Source: Kitasatospora fiedleri
Lineage (GTDB): Bacteria; Actinomycetota; Actinomycetes; Streptomycetales; Streptomycetaceae
NCBI RefSeq assembly: GCF_948472415.1
Contig: NZ_OX419519.1
Span: 1,550,001 to 1,614,000 of the forward strand
Length of the DNA: 64,000 bases
Reading direction: 5' to 3'
Positions 1 through 9,645 of this stretch are shown one piece after another (position 1 is the first letter of the stretch; each line of letters starts with the position of its first letter). Made by a program: the position numbers and the translations under genes. The notes under the pieces were generated by a model. The model ran no database searches, was not told where the DNA came from, and worked only from the letters and a program-made list of their open reading frames with translations.

Positions 1-869
1 CAGGTCGGCGGCGGCGGTCTCGATCAGCCCGGCGGCGGCCGGGTCGCGCTGTTCGACGAGGTGGCGCAGCGCGGCACAGCGGGCGCCGGCCGGTCCGTGC
101 CCGGCGGCGTCGTGCAGCAGCGGCGCGTCCTCGGGTCGGACGACGGCGGTGAGGCAGCGGGCGGCCGCGGCGGCGCGGCGGGCGAGGGCGTCGGTGCGGC
201 GCTGTCGCCCTGGTCGGCCCAGGCGAGCACGTCGGCGGTGGACCAGCCGGGGGTGACGCCGGGGCGGGCCAGTTGGCGCTGCCACAGGTCGAAGGGTGAC
301 TGCTCGCCGGCGGCGGCCACCCGGGGATGGTGGGCGGCCCACAGCCGCCAGACCCGCGGTTCGTAGGCGGAGCGGACGGCTTCGCGCAGCTCGGCGTCGC
401 CCTCCGGGTCGGCCGGGAAGCGGGCGAGGACGGCGGGGGCCAGGGAGAGCAGGGACTCGTCGGTGTCGCGCAGGGCGAGTTCGTCGAGGGCCCAGGACCA
501 GTTGGCCCCGGTGGCGGTGTAGGCGCGCAGCAGGTCGAGGGCGTCCCGGCGGCCGTAGCCGGCCAGGTGGCCCAGGACGGCGAGGGCGAGGCCGGTGCGG
601 GCCTCATCGGGGTCGAGGCTGTCCTCGGGCGAGTGGAGGTGGAGCTCGATGCCGGTGAGGGGGGCTTCGAGCTCCATGTAGAGCCGCGCGTAGTACAGGG
701 AGCGGTTCTCGACCTGCCAGTCGGCGCGGGGGTCGTTGGTGACGCAGGTCTCGACGGCGGCGATCGCCTCGTCGCGGTCTGCGGCCAACGCATGCAGCTG
801 CCCGTCCCCACGACCTCTCTGGAGGAGGCCGAGGAGGCTGGCGCTGGGCGCTATCACTGGCTCGAACAT
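1..869 (-). CDS. HEAT-like repeat hypothetical protein, partial and frameshifted
   Basis: This gene runs off the left edge, so its C-terminus is missing. From the ATG at 869 the protein begins MFEPVIAPSASLLGLLQ and is rich in Leu/Ala helical segments such as DALDLLRAYTATGANWSWAL, which resembles the HEAT-like hypothetical proteins common in Streptomyces. Another in-frame ATG at 935 would add 22 residues lacking family character. Near position 200 the sensible reading changes frame: after WADQGDSAAPT the other frame continues DALARRAAAAARCLTAVV and stays open to the edge. This fits a single lost base. No catalytic motif is visible and the role is unknown. I am confident it is a gene and less sure of the HEAT label. 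Confidence 0.6.
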
Positions 870-1125
870 GAGGTCAGCATCCGTTGCGGCGGTCGTCGTG
901 GCAACGGGATTTCCGTCGCCGGGGTCGGTTGGCACAGCTCAGGCGCCCGGGCGCCGGAATCACCGAAGGTTACCGCCTGGGTGACCGATCTGCACACAGG
1001 GCAACGGATTTCCGCACCGTGACCGCGTCACACCGGGTCCGTCCGTACCGGATCGACCCCTTCCGGAATGCCGGGTCCGTTCGAGCCCGAATCACCCGGG
1101 CGTTCGACCTCCGGAGCCGCCCCGG

Positions 1126-1165
1126 TCAGATCGGGCGCGGCCTCCTCAGATCGGGCGCGGCCTCC
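1126..1165. repeat. 20-bp perfect tandem duplication across the NsdB-type stop codon
   Basis: The 20-mer TCAGATCGGGCGCGGCCTCC occurs twice head to tail (1126-1145 and 1146-1165). The second copy contains the stop codon of the minus-strand regulator, so the first copy supplies a duplicate of the gene end just beyond it. It is one of six similar arrangements in this window. Confidence 0.9.
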
Positions 1166-2630
1166 TGGGCGCGGGCAGCGCCTCGTTGATCTGCTCGCGC
1201 AGCTCGGCCACCCCGGGCAGCCCCTGGTAGCGGGTGGAGAGCCGGTACATCTCGCGCAGCCGGTCCCAGGTGCGCTTGGAGGAGGTGTCGTTGATCGAGG
1301 CGAGGGCGAGCTTGGCCTGCACCTGGGCCTCGTCCGGTTCGCCGGAGATCCAGTGGATGGAGGCCAGGGTGATCCGGTCGAGCAGCGCGGAGCGCTCGCG
1401 CCCGGTCTTCTGGCGCAGCCGGATCGCGGTCCGGGCGTGCCGGACGGCGAGCGGGACGGCGCCGGGGTCGTGCTCGGCGAGGGTGCGGTAGACCAGGGCC
1501 TGCATGCCGTGCAGTTCGGCCTCGTTGAACAGCTGCATCCAGCTGGGGGCGGGCTCCGGGCTGTCCCGGACGAAGAGCTCCTCGGCCTCGCCGAGCACCC
1601 GGCGGGTGGCCTCGGAGCGGCCGAGCGCGGCCTGCGCCCAGGCTTCGACGGTGTGCAGCATGGCCCGGGTGCGCGGCTGGGCGCCGTCGCCGGAGCAGGC
1701 GCCGGCCTTGGCGAGCTGCATGAGTTCGAGGGCGTCGTCGGCCCGGCCGAGGTGGAGCATCTGGCGGGCGGCCCGGGAGATCGCCTCGCCGGCCCGGGGG
1801 CGGTCCTCGGCCTCCCGGGCGGCCTGCGCGGCGATCACGAAGTAGCGCTGGGCGGTCGGTTCGAGGCCCACGTCGTGGGACATCCAGCCGGCCAGCACCG
1901 CGAGGTTGGCGGCGACCGTCCACAGCCGGCGCTCCAGCGCGGCCGGGTGGTCGTGGGTGAGCAGGCCGCCGACCTCGTTGAGCTGGCCGACCACGGCCTT
2001 GCGCTGGAGCCCGCCGCCGCGGGACGCGTCCCAGGCCCGGAACACGTCGACGGCGCGCTCCAGCGCGGCGACCTCCTCGTTGCCGACCGGCCCCGGTTCG
2101 TAGACGTCGAGGACGGGCTGGGCCCCGCCCTGGACCAGGACGTGGCGGGGGCCCGGGCGGGCGGCCGCCTCGGCGACGGCGCCGCCGGTGAGCCAGTCGT
2201 GCAGGTTGTCGGCGATGACCGCGCCCGCCGCGAGGGCGGCGGAGGCGCCGACCAGTCCGCGTCTGTTCAGCATGAGGTCCATTCCCGTGAACTCGGTGAG
2301 GACCGCGGCCGTCCGATCCGGTGCCCAGGGCTCCTTCGGCGGTGCTGCGCTGCTGCCGGACCTGGTGGGCCGGTGTCGTTCGAGACCTAGGTCCTCGGTG
2401 GTGACGACACGGCCGAGCCGCTCCGTGAACACGGCGGCCAGCACCCTCGGCACCGGGTCGCGCGGGATCTCGCCCTGCTCGATCCAGCGCCGGACCCGGG
2501 AGGTGTCGGTGGACAGCTGCTGCTCGCCCAGCGCGGCACCCCGCCGGTTGACCAGCCGGGCCAGCTCGCCCTTGGACCATCCGGTCAGGGCGAAGTGGTC
2601 GGCCAGTCTGGTGTTCGGCCCCTTGCTCAA
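1146..2630 (-). CDS. nsdB: NsdB-type DNA-binding regulator
   Basis: The protein of about 494 residues begins with a helix-turn-helix-like region ([20 protein letters not shown], then [20 protein letters not shown]) characteristic of the Streptomyces NsdA/NsdB family. A conserved segment [17 protein letters not shown] follows, and then a long alpha-helical tetratricopeptide-like part ([38 protein letters not shown]) reaching nearly to the end. In that family these proteins are known as negative regulators of antibiotic production and development; that function is inferred here. I prefer the TTG at 2630 because family members start near KGPNTRLAD and a GGGG run lies about 7 nt upstream. An ATG at 2693 would add 21 atypical residues. 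The gene is transcribed away from the phosphotransferase gene. Confidence 0.8.
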   Translation of the reverse strand: MSKGPNTRLADHFALTGWSKGELARLVNRRGAALGEQQLSTDTSRVRRWIEQGEIPRDPVPRVLAAVFTERLGRVVTTEDLGLERHRPTRSGSSAAPPKEPWAPDRTAAVLTEFTGMDLMLNRRGLVGASAALAAGAVIADNLHDWLTGGAVAEAAARPGPRHVLVQGGAQPVLDVYEPGPVGNEEVAALERAVDVFRAWDASRGGGLQRKAVVGQLNEVGGLLTHDHPAALERRLWTVAANLAVLAGWMSHDVGLEPTAQRYFVIAAQAAREAEDRPRAGEAISRAARQMLHLGRADDALELMQLAKAGACSGDGAQPRTRAMLHTVEAWAQAALGRSEATRRVLGEAEELFVRDSPEPAPSWMQLFNEAELHGMQALVYRTLAEHDPGAVPLAVRHARTAIRLRQKTGRERSALLDRITLASIHWISGEPDEAQVQAKLALASINDTSSKRTWDRLREMYRLSTRYQGLPGVAELREQINEALPAPRRPRPI

Positions 2631-3047
2631 CTGAAGCCCCCAGATCCTCGGCTGGCTCGACCCTAGTGGCTCTGTCACATGCCAAGCGACCATTCGCCAG
2701 GGTTCGCCAGGGTGCGCTACGTGGTGTGCCAGTGCCGTCCGGGTGTCAGGTAGGTATGCGCCACCCCGACTCCGCGTCGGAACGGCCCCCGACCGGCCCG
2801 GACCTGGTTCCGACGGTGCGTCGGGCGGCCTTCCGGGAGCGGCTCAGCGGGGGGTGGCGCGACCGGGTGGCGCGAGGGCGCCGGGCAGGGCGCGGCGGTC
2901 GGGACGGACGTACTTCCCCAGGGTGCGGACGGTTCCGGCGGACCGCGGACCGTGCCCGGCGCCCGCGCCCCGCCCGGCCGGCCCGACCCCGGTTCGACGG
3001 GCCGCCCACAGCTTTGCCGCCGGTCAAGGAAGGACCCTCACCAGCCC
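2631..3047. other. Divergent intergenic region
   Basis: This stretch separates the minus-strand NsdB-type gene from the plus-strand phosphotransferase and should hold both promoters. The 10-mer TTCGCCAGGG is repeated head to tail at 2693-2702 and 2703-2712, close to the regulator start, and could be a binding site. An AAGGAAGGA purine run lies just before the phosphotransferase ATG. I could not pick out convincing -35/-10 pairs. Confidence 0.4.
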
Positions 3048-4225
3048 ATGTACTCCACAGCCAGCACCGGTACCCGCTCGTCCGCCCGAACGGGGTGGAC
3101 GGCGCGACCGTACGCCCCGCACGCTCCCCCCTGCGCCCCCCGACCGCCGGTTCGGGACGGCCCGCACCGCGCGCCGCCGAACTGCGCGACCCGCGCGGGC
3201 GCACCACCCTGGTGACCCGCCCGCTGGCGGAGCAGGCCGGCCGACCGGGCCAGCCGGGCCAGCCGGGCCGGCCGGCCGCGGGCCGGGCCCCGGAGGCGTT
3301 CGTGGACCGGGTGGACCCGGCCGCGCTGCAGACACCGGCGGTACGGGCGGTGCTCGCCAACGTCGCGCGGATATGTCCGGCGTTCCTGCCGCGCCAGGTG
3401 CTGCGGGAGGGCGGTCGGCACATCCTGATCGCGGGCACCATCGGCCGGGCCCCGGTGGTGGCGAAGTGCCTGTCCCCGGCCGCGCTGCGGGGGGAGCGGG
3501 CGGAGCAGTTGGTGGAGCGCTTCCACCACGAGGTGGCGGTGTACCGGGCGTTCGTGCGGCACCGTCCGCCGGTGCGGCTGCCCCGGCTGGTGGCGGCCGA
3601 CCACGACCGCTGCGTGCTGGTGCTGGAGCGGGTGCCGGGCCGTCCGGCGGCCCGCGAGCGGCACCCGGTGAACGCGCCGACGCCGGGCGAGGTGCGCGCG
3701 GTGCTGGGCTCGGTGCGCACGCTGAACCTGTGGCGCCCGCCGACGGACGTGTTCGGCAAGCCGATGGACTACCAGACCGAGATCGCCCGGTTCCACTCGC
3801 TGGGCCTGCTGACCGACCGGGACGCGGGCGACCTGCGCGGTCTGCTGCACGGCCTGTCCTCGGTGCCGTGGCAGCTGAACCACGGCGACGCGCTGCTGGG
3901 CAACATCCTGCTGGCCCCGTCCGGCCCGGTCCTGCTGGACTGGGAACAGGCCGGCTGGTACCTGCCGGGCTACGACCTGGCGGTGCTGTGGAGCGTGCTG
4001 TCGGGCGACACCGCGGCCCGCCGCCAGATCAGCCAACTCGCCCAGTCCGGCGGCACGCTGGCCCGGGACGCGTTCCTGGTGAACCTGGTGCTGGTGCTGA
4101 TGCGCGAGCTGCGGCTGCACGACGTGCCGGGCGCGGGCGAGGAGCAGCGGATCATGATCCGCCGGCTGTACGACGACGCGGCGCTGGCCCGCCGCGCGGT
4201 CCGCGCGGCGGTCGGCACCCGGTAG
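3048..4225 (+). CDS. Aminoglycoside phosphotransferase-family kinase
   Basis: The protein has a kinase-like APH fold. After a proline-rich, variable N-terminus of about 80 residues comes the conserved part beginning [20 protein letters not shown]. The nucleotide-site strand is APVVAKCL, the catalytic loop [13 protein letters not shown] has the HGD and downstream Asn, and [17 protein letters not shown] supplies the metal-binding Asp. Such proteins phosphorylate small hydroxyl substrates; the substrate cannot be told. The start chosen, MYSTASTGT, is typical of Streptomyces homologues but is one frame off the main reading, and the shift near 3100 fits a one-base loss. The stop codon lies in a duplicated CCCGGTAGTCGG (4218-4230 and 4232-4244). 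The C-terminal two thirds are secure and the start is less so. Confidence 0.75.
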
Positions 4226-4265
4226 TCGGCCCCCGGTAGTCGGTCGGCCCCTGGGGCCGACGTGG

Positions 4266-5396
4266 TCAGCCGCCCAGCAGGGCTTCGCCGAGGGCGTCCA
4301 GCACGGTGTCCTCGGCGGGCAGTTGGGTGCGCAGGCTGAGGGCGTCGCGCAGGTGGCGCTCCAGCGGGTGGCGGCGGTCGAGCCCGGCGCTGCCGGTGAG
4401 GGTGAGGGCCCGCTGCACGGTGTCGCTCGCGGTGCGGGCGGCGAGCAGTTGGACGGCGGGCGCCCGGGTCGCGGCGGACGGGTCCGCGTCGGTGCGGGCG
4501 GCGAGGCCGTGGACGAGTTCCTCGGCACCGGTGAGCGCGGCGTCGAGTTCGCCGAGCGGGCGGCGGTGGGCGGCGGTGCCGCGCAGCTGCCCGGCGGACC
4601 AGTCGAGGGCGGCCCGGGCGGTGCCCAGCAGGACGGCGGTCAGGGCGAGTTGGTGCCAGGCCGTGGCGACGGGGTCGGCGGGGAAGGCCGGTCCCTTGGG
4701 CAGCAGGGCCGCGTCGGTGCCGATCCGGGCGTCCTCCAGCAGGACGTCGTGGCCGGCGGCGGCGCGCAGGCCGAGCTGGTCGGCGGCGGGGTCGATCTCC
4801 AGTCCGGGGCTGTCGGCGCGGACCAGGAACAGGCCGGTGCGCGGCTGGTTCTCGGCGGTGCGGGCCTCGACCACGAGCCAGGAGAGCGCTTCGGCGCCGG
4901 GGCAGTGCGGGGCGCGTCCGCCGAGCCGCCAGGCGTTGCCCTGCCAGTGCGCGGTGACGGCGGGCGGGCGCCCGGCGGGGGCCCGGAGGGTGCCGACCAG
5001 GGCGGGCCCGCGGCGGGACTCGGTGAGCAGCCGCCGGTAGAGCGCGGCGGGCCAGGGCGCGGTGCGGGCCTGTTCGGCGTGGTGCAGCAGGGTGTGCGCG
5101 GCGAGCAGGGCGACCGAGGCGTCGCCGCGGCCGAGCCTGGCCAGCACCCGGACGGTGTCGGCCAGGCCGGCCCCCGGCCCGCCGTGCCGCCGGCCGACGG
5201 TGAGGGTGAGCAGCCCGGCCTCGTGGGCGGCTTCGACGCCCTGGTACGGGAAGGTGCCGTCGCGGTCGTGCTCGGCGGCCCGGGCGGCCAGCAGGTCGAT
5301 CACCCGGGGCAGCCGGGCGAACGCCCGCTCGACGGCGTCGTCGGCGTCGGCGGTGACGGGGGCGGGGACGGTCGGCTGTGCTGCGGTGCGGGTCAT
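4266..5396 (-). CDS. Acyl-CoA dehydrogenase family protein
   Basis: This 376-residue protein has the layout of the acyl-CoA dehydrogenase flavoenzymes. An all-helical N-terminal domain contains EAAHEAGLLTLTVGRRHGGP and LARLGRGDASVALL. A beta domain follows with the loop LFLVRADSPGLEIDPAADQLG and a RAAAGHDVLLEDARI segment. The C-terminal helical bundle ends LTGSAGLDRRHPLERHLRDA, the usual family ending. The reaction would be alpha,beta-dehydrogenation of an acyl-CoA or a related flavin reaction. The catalytic base cannot be placed with certainty, so it may be one of the divergent actinobacterial members. It runs convergent with the phosphotransferase gene, only 40 bp away. Confidence 0.8.
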   Translation of the reverse strand: MTRTAAQPTVPAPVTADADDAVERAFARLPRVIDLLAARAAEHDRDGTFPYQGVEAAHEAGLLTLTVGRRHGGPGAGLADTVRVLARLGRGDASVALLAAHTLLHHAEQARTAPWPAALYRRLLTESRRGPALVGTLRAPAGRPPAVTAHWQGNAWRLGGRAPHCPGAEALSWLVVEARTAENQPRTGLFLVRADSPGLEIDPAADQLGLRAAAGHDVLLEDARIGTDAALLPKGPAFPADPVATAWHQLALTAVLLGTARAALDWSAGQLRGTAAHRRPLGELDAALTGAEELVHGLAARTDADPSAATRAPAVQLLAARTASDTVQRALTLTGSAGLDRRHPLERHLRDALSLRTQLPAEDTVLDALGEALLGG

Positions 5397-5535
5397 GGCG
5401 GGCCTCCGGGCGGGCGGCGAGGTGTCGGGCGTCCGTGAACTGGGGTTCTCAGGAAGCCGGACAGGCCGCGCCGGCGGTGCGCCGGAGGTCCACGTGCAGG
5501 CGGCGGGTGAGCAGCGGTGGCCGGGGCATCGCGCG

Positions 5536-6030
5536 TCAGCCCTGCTGGAACATCTCCGCCGGAAGCGGCTTGAGGAGCTGGTAGAGGTCGTCCGAAACCG
5601 GTCGGTCCCAGGAGGCGATGGTCACCTGGACGCCGTCGCTGCGGCCGAACTGCGAGCAGTACAGCCGTTCCTCGGTGACCTTGACCTTGCGGACGATCAG
5701 CAGGTCGTCGCCGAGCATGACCGGGAAGTCCTCGGCCGAGACGAAGTCGACCGGTTCCTCGTTCTCCAGCGAGGCGAGCAACTGGCGGGCCTCCAGCGGC
5801 ACGCCGTCCTCGCTCTCGCGGGCGGGCGAGTCCTGCGGGAGGTTGCCGATCAGCATGGCCGGGCCGCGGCCGCCGAGCAGGTCGTACTGCAGGAAGACGC
5901 CTTGGCAGGAACCGTCCTGACCGGCCAGGATCATGACACCGAAGTCGCCGGGCCAGTCGCCCGGGTCCATGGCCAGTACGTCGAAGTCCGGGCCGGCGGG
6001 CTGTCCGGAGCGACGGCGGAGAAATGACAT
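5536..6030 (-). CDS. Conserved hypothetical protein (about 164 aa)
   Basis: The protein starts MSFLRRRSGQPAGPDFDVLA. It has an alternating hydrophobic and charged pattern with no signal peptide or membrane span, so it is probably cytoplasmic. I recognise the sequence style as conserved across streptomycetes but know no function. Segments such as GVMILAGQDGSCQGVFLQYD and LGDDLLIVRKVKVTEERLYC look like beta-strands of a compact domain. The open frame extends upstream to 6228, but the extra part is arginine-rich and unlike a protein start. The ATG at 6030 is preferred. Confidence 0.7.
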   Translation of the reverse strand: MSFLRRRSGQPAGPDFDVLAMDPGDWPGDFGVMILAGQDGSCQGVFLQYDLLGGRGPAMLIGNLPQDSPARESEDGVPLEARQLLASLENEEPVDFVSAEDFPVMLGDDLLIVRKVKVTEERLYCSQFGRSDGVQVTIASWDRPVSDDLYQLLKPLPAEMFQQG

Positions 6031-6542
6031 GGGCCCATCGTACGGGGCCGCTGGGCGGGGGCCGGTGCGCGGGTCCGCGATCAGGCCGAGTTCTACGCTC
6101 AGGGACCAATGTTGACTCTGAGCAACCGTCCGGGCTACGTTCGGTTCAGCACGACGGCCGCTCCGGGGCGAGATCCACGGGGAGCGGGTTGTCGCAGCGT
6201 GCCTTGCGCGCATTCCCTCACTGCGCACGCGGTCGTGTGAACTCCAAGCACCATTTGCTGATTCAATGGTCCTTAGACGGTTCCTGGAGCCTGCGGGTGA
6301 TTCCGGCGGGCTCCGGACGGTCGAGGTGCCATCGGGATCGGCGCCACCACAGCCACATAACCGAACCCAGAGCCAGGTTCGCGGGGCCCTCGTGCCGTCG
6401 CGTCCGCGAACCTCGCCCGGATCACCGCCGCGTGGGGGCGTGCGGAATCCGGGCTCCGACCCACCCGGGGAGTCGCTCTTCCCGGTCGGGTCACTCCCGC
6501 TGCGACGGCTGCCGCACCCTGTGCGGCACAGGGAAGGGGAGA

Positions 6543-6568
6543 GCCCGTCATCGGCGCCGTTGACGGGC
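6543..6568. repeat. Inverted repeat, hairpin
   Basis: GCCCGTCA and TGACGGGC form a perfect 8-bp stem around a 10-nt spacer, immediately before a larger hairpin. Confidence 0.6.
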
Positions 6569-6580
6569 AGCAGAAGCGGG

Positions 6581-6618
6581 CGCCGTGCCTATACCGCGTG
6601 GGGGCGGTAGGCACGGCG
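6581..6618. terminator. Strong hairpin, candidate terminator
   Basis: CGCCGTGCC pairs with GGCACGGCG, and after a two-base bulge TACCGC pairs with GCGGTA around a short loop, giving about 15 bp in all. No U-run follows, as is common for actinomycete terminators. It lies in a gene-free stretch, so the transcript it would end is unknown. Confidence 0.5.
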
Positions 6619-6858
6619 TCTGCCTGCTCTTACTGTGCTGGCAGGCTTGTCGACCAGTCAACAAGATTCGGCCCATCAGAACTCTTTTGTAACCTCGGCG
6701 CATGCCCGGCCGTCACCTGCGCGCGGGCCCCGGCCGCACCCGCCGCGCCCGGGAACTCCCGGTCGGGGGCGTGGCGGGGCAGTGAACACCCGGCCAACCG
6801 CGCGGGCCGCCGCGGCCCCGGACTGGCCGATTCCATCACACCGGCGCCGCGCTTGCGA

Positions 6859-7104
6859 CTACTGGTTCCGCGGGTCGAACTCGCCGTCCCGGGCGCCCAG
6901 CACGAAGGCCCGCCACTCGGCGGGGGTGAAGATCAGCGCCGGGCCGTCCGGCTCCGCGCCGTTGCGCATCGCGATGTACCCGTCGACGAAGGCGATCTGG
7001 ACGCCCTGTTCGCCGCCGGGCGCGTGCTGCCACTCGGCCCCGCTCACGTCGAGCTCGATCTTGCGGCGCTCGTCCGCCGCCCGTGCCGCCTCTGCCGGCG
7101 TCAT
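6859..7104 (-). CDS. DUF397 domain protein
   Basis: This small protein of about 81 residues has the DUF397 pattern: a short N-terminus, then DVSGAEWQHAPG, VQIAFVDGYIAMRNG and the C-terminal block LIFTPAEWRAFVLGARDGEFD. DUF397 proteins are abundant in Streptomyces and usually sit beside an XRE-type helix-turn-helix regulator, with which they are thought to act as a pair. No such partner is adjacent here. The start MTPAEAARAADER is supported by a GGGAGGG ribosome-binding site 7 nt upstream. Confidence 0.85.
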   Translation of the reverse strand: MTPAEAARAADERRKIELDVSGAEWQHAPGGEQGVQIAFVDGYIAMRNGAEPDGPALIFTPAEWRAFVLGARDGEFDPRNQ

Positions 7105-7407
7105 CCGCACACCCTCCCGCCCGGACTCCGGCTCGGAGTCGCCCTGCCTGTGGTCGAGCGGCAAGTTTAGCCACCCGCGGCCCCCGGCCCGGCCGTTCCG
7201 GCCCGGCGCGCCCACCGGACGGGGCAGATGGGGCGATCCGGCCCTCCCGCGGCGGCTGCTGTGCTACAAGCCCGCCCCCTCGAACGTCCGGGCCCCGGCG
7301 GTCCCGGTCGGACACGCCGACCCGGGCGCGCCCGAGGAGCACGCTCCGGGCGGCGGCCGGGGTGAGGATGGGTGGCGAGCAGTCAGCCACCCAACCGGGA
7401 GCAGCCG

Positions 7408-7951
7408 ATGGACCAGCGGGACCGCAGCCGCGCCGACGTCATCCCGATCTCGACCGCGCCCTCGGCCCCGCCGGTGGGCGCCGCGACGGGCACCGTGACC
7501 GCGCCGGTGCCCTCGGTGCCGCGCCCCGCCCGGCCCGCCGGACACGGGCGGGTGGGCCTGGTGCTGGTGTCGCACAGCCAGGAACTCGCGGACGCGGTGC
7601 GGGCGGTGGCCCTGGCCGTGACGGAGGCGGACGATCCGGCTCCGGTCGCGGCGACCGGCGGTTCGCTGGAGGACGGCCCGGGCAGCAGCGCGGTGCTGGT
7701 GGCCGCGGCGGCCCGCCGGGTCGACCAGGGCCACGGCGTGGCGGTGCTGTGCGACCTGGACGGCCCGGTCCGCACCGTGCTGACGGTGCTGGCGGCGGCC
7801 GAGGAGCACGGCCTGCCGTTCCCGACCCGGTTCGCGGACGCCCCGTTCGTGGAGGGCGCGGTGGCCGCGGTGGCGACGCGCGACCGCGGGCGGCGACCTG
7901 GCGGCGGTGCTGGACGCGGCGGAGGAGACCGCCCGTCGGCCGAAGCGCTGA
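7408..7951 (+). CDS. dhaM: DhaM-like PTS phosphotransferase subunit, frameshifted near its end
   Basis: The recognisable core begins VGLVLVSHSQELADAVRA; the His of VSHS matches the phosphoryl-carrying residue of the EIIA-Man/DhaM fold. It continues AARRVDQGHGVAVLCDLDGP and FADAPFVEGAVAAV, all family features. DhaM passes phosphate from the PTS to dihydroxyacetone kinase. No dhaK or dhaL is beside it here, so its partner is uncertain. About 55 low-complexity residues precede the core. GGGAG six bases before the ATG at 7408 supports that start. Near 7886 the frame changes: the expected ending GGDLAAVLDAAEETARRPKR is in another frame and stops at 7951, a net +1 relative to a clean gene. Confidence 0.65.
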
Positions 7952-8176
7952 GCCCCGGCCCGGGCCGGTCCGCCCCTTCGCCCGTCAGCCGGTCCGCCGA
8001 CGTGCCGGTGCGCGGACGTGCCGGTGCGCCGTCCGTCGTCCCGGATGTGTCCGATGGGACGGTTTGGTGGCGACTGTGCGGGTTTCCCGCCCGCCGGGCC
8101 CCGGGCCGCCGCTAGAGTCGGCCGCACCGGCCCGGTGGGGGGAGTCCCGGGCCCGACCGGAGGGTGGTGCGCGGCC

Positions 8177-9106
8177 GTGCGTGTGGTGATCACCGGCGGG
8201 GCAGGGTTCATCGGGGCCAATCTGGCCAGGGAGTTGACGTCCCGTCCGGAGGTGGCGGAGGTCCGGGTGGTGGACGACCTGTCCACCGGCAGCAAGGCCA
8301 ACCTGGCGGGGGTGGACGTCGCCTTCTTCGAGGGCAGCATCCTCGATCCGGCCCTGCTGGACGCGGTGTTCACCGGCGCCGACGCGGTGGTGCACCTGGC
8401 GGCCCTGCCGTCCGTGCCGCGGTCGATCGCCGCCCCGCTGGCCAGCCACCGGGTGAACGCCACCGGCACCCTGGAGGTGCTGGAGGCGGCCCGCCGCGCG
8501 GGCGGCCCGTACGTGGCGGCGGCGTCCTCCTCCTCGGTGTACGGCGCGAACCGGGAGCTGCCCAAGCGCGAGACGATGCGCACCGTCCCGATGAGCCCGT
8601 ACGCGGTCTCCAAGCTCGCCAGCGAGTCCTACCTCGGGGCGTACCACCACTGCTACGGCCTGGGCGTGCTGCCGCTGCGCTTCTTCAACGTCTTCGGCCC
8701 GCTCCAGCCCGCCGGGCACGCGTACGCGGCGGTGGTCCCGGCCTTCCTGGACGCGGCGCTGGCCGGCCGGCCGGTGACGGTGCACGGGGACGGGCACCAG
8801 AGCCGGGACTTCACCTACGTCGGCACGGTGACCCAGGTGCTCGCCGAGGCGGTACTGCGCCGGGTGGTCTCCGCGGAGCCGGTGAACCTGGCCTTCGGGA
8901 CGCGCACCTCGCTGCTGGAGCTGATCGGCCTGCTGGGCGGGGTGCTGGGCGCGCCGGTCGCCGCCGAGCACGTCGACCCGCGGCCGGGGGACGTGCGGGA
9001 CTCGCAGGCCGACAACGCGCGGCTGCGCGAGCTGTTCCCGGACGTGGCGCCCGTCCCGCTGGAGGAGGGCCTGCGGCGCACCGCGGCCTGGTTCCGGACG
9101 CTCTGA
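8177..9106 (+). CDS. NAD-dependent epimerase/dehydratase (nucleotide-sugar epimerase)
   Basis: This 309-residue short-chain dehydrogenase of the extended type starts VRVVITGGAGFIGANLARE, with the GxxGxxG nucleotide loop. DDLSTGSKANL follows, then HLAALPSVPRS, the active-site SSSSVYG and the catalytic YxxxK in SPYAVSKLASE. GDGHQSRDFTYV and a C-terminal DVRDSQADNARLRELF complete the UDP-glucose 4-epimerase-type pattern. It would interconvert an NDP-sugar in the cytoplasm to feed the neighbouring polysaccharide genes. The exact sugar is not deducible. Confidence 0.9.
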   Translation: MRVVITGGAGFIGANLARELTSRPEVAEVRVVDDLSTGSKANLAGVDVAFFEGSILDPALLDAVFTGADAVVHLAALPSVPRSIAAPLASHRVNATGTLEVLEAARRAGGPYVAAASSSSVYGANRELPKRETMRTVPMSPYAVSKLASESYLGAYHHCYGLGVLPLRFFNVFGPLQPAGHAYAAVVPAFLDAALAGRPVTVHGDGHQSRDFTYVGTVTQVLAEAVLRRVVSAEPVNLAFGTRTSLLELIGLLGGVLGAPVAAEHVDPRPGDVRDSQADNARLRELFPDVAPVPLEEGLRRTAAWFRTL

Positions 9107-9155
9107 GGCAGCGGAGGGCGGGAGCGGGGCGTGCCCCGTTCCCGCCCTCCGGCGT

Positions 9156-9635
9156 TCAGGGCGCCGTCAGTTCGAAGTGCGCCTCGTCCTTGCCGGCCAG
9201 CGCGCGGGCGATGTGGTCCAGGAGGCGGTCCTCCAGTTCGGGCAGCGCGTCCGGGTGGAACCAGCCGACCTCGAGCGACTCGTCGTCGTTCACCCGGGCC
9301 TCGCCGGACAGCGGGCGGCACCGGAAGACCAGGTCGAGGTACTGGGTGCGGTCGCCGTTCGGGTACTCGATCATCGGGGAGACCGCCACCGCGACCAGCC
9401 GCTCGGGCCGCACCTCCACCCCGGTCTCCTCCAGGCACTCGCGCACCACGGCGTCCGCGGGCTGCTCCCCCGGGTCGATGATGCCGCTGATCAGTGCCCA
9501 CCGGCCGTTGTCCGCCCGCCGTCCGAGCAGCACCCGGCCGTCCTCGTCCACCACCACCGCCGACACGCCGGACAGCCAGAGCGGCCGGTGCCCGACCACG
9601 GCGCGCAGGTCCGCCAGAAACGCAGGAATTCCCAT
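9156..9635 (-). CDS. NUDIX hydrolase
   Basis: The 159-residue protein carries a complete Nudix box: GIIDPGEQPADAVVREC followed by LEETGVEV, fitting Gx5Ex7REUxEExGU. The preceding strand is SAVVVDEDGRVLLGRRADN, and SPMIEYPNGDRTQYLDLVFRC comes after the box. Family members cleave nucleoside-diphosphate derivatives. It sits convergent to the epimerase and just downstream of the acetyltransferase on the same strand, so it may be transcribed with that gene. Confidence 0.9.
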   Translation of the reverse strand: MGIPAFLADLRAVVGHRPLWLSGVSAVVVDEDGRVLLGRRADNGRWALISGIIDPGEQPADAVVRECLEETGVEVRPERLVAVAVSPMIEYPNGDRTQYLDLVFRCRPLSGEARVNDDESLEVGWFHPDALPELEDRLLDHIARALAGKDEAHFELTAP

Positions 9636-9645
9636 GCGGGGAAGC

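Larger units (their letters stand above)
6031..6858. other. Long intergenic region with hairpins and a promoter-like site
   Basis: No convincing gene is seen in about 830 bp. TTGACT at 6114-6119 followed by TACGTT 18 nt later reads like a plus-strand promoter. Two hairpins follow at 6543-6568 and 6581-6618. The stretch around 6640-6710 is noticeably lower in GC than its surroundings. Short open frames on both strands here lack codon bias. The promoter-like box with hairpins downstream leaves room for a small untranslated RNA. Confidence 0.4.

Noticed and set aside
1068..2390. Long plus-strand open frame opposite the NsdB-type gene
   Set aside because: It is a GC-driven antisense frame with Gly/Arg/Ala-rich text and no recognisable motif. 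The same reasoning removed the other long antisense frames in the window.
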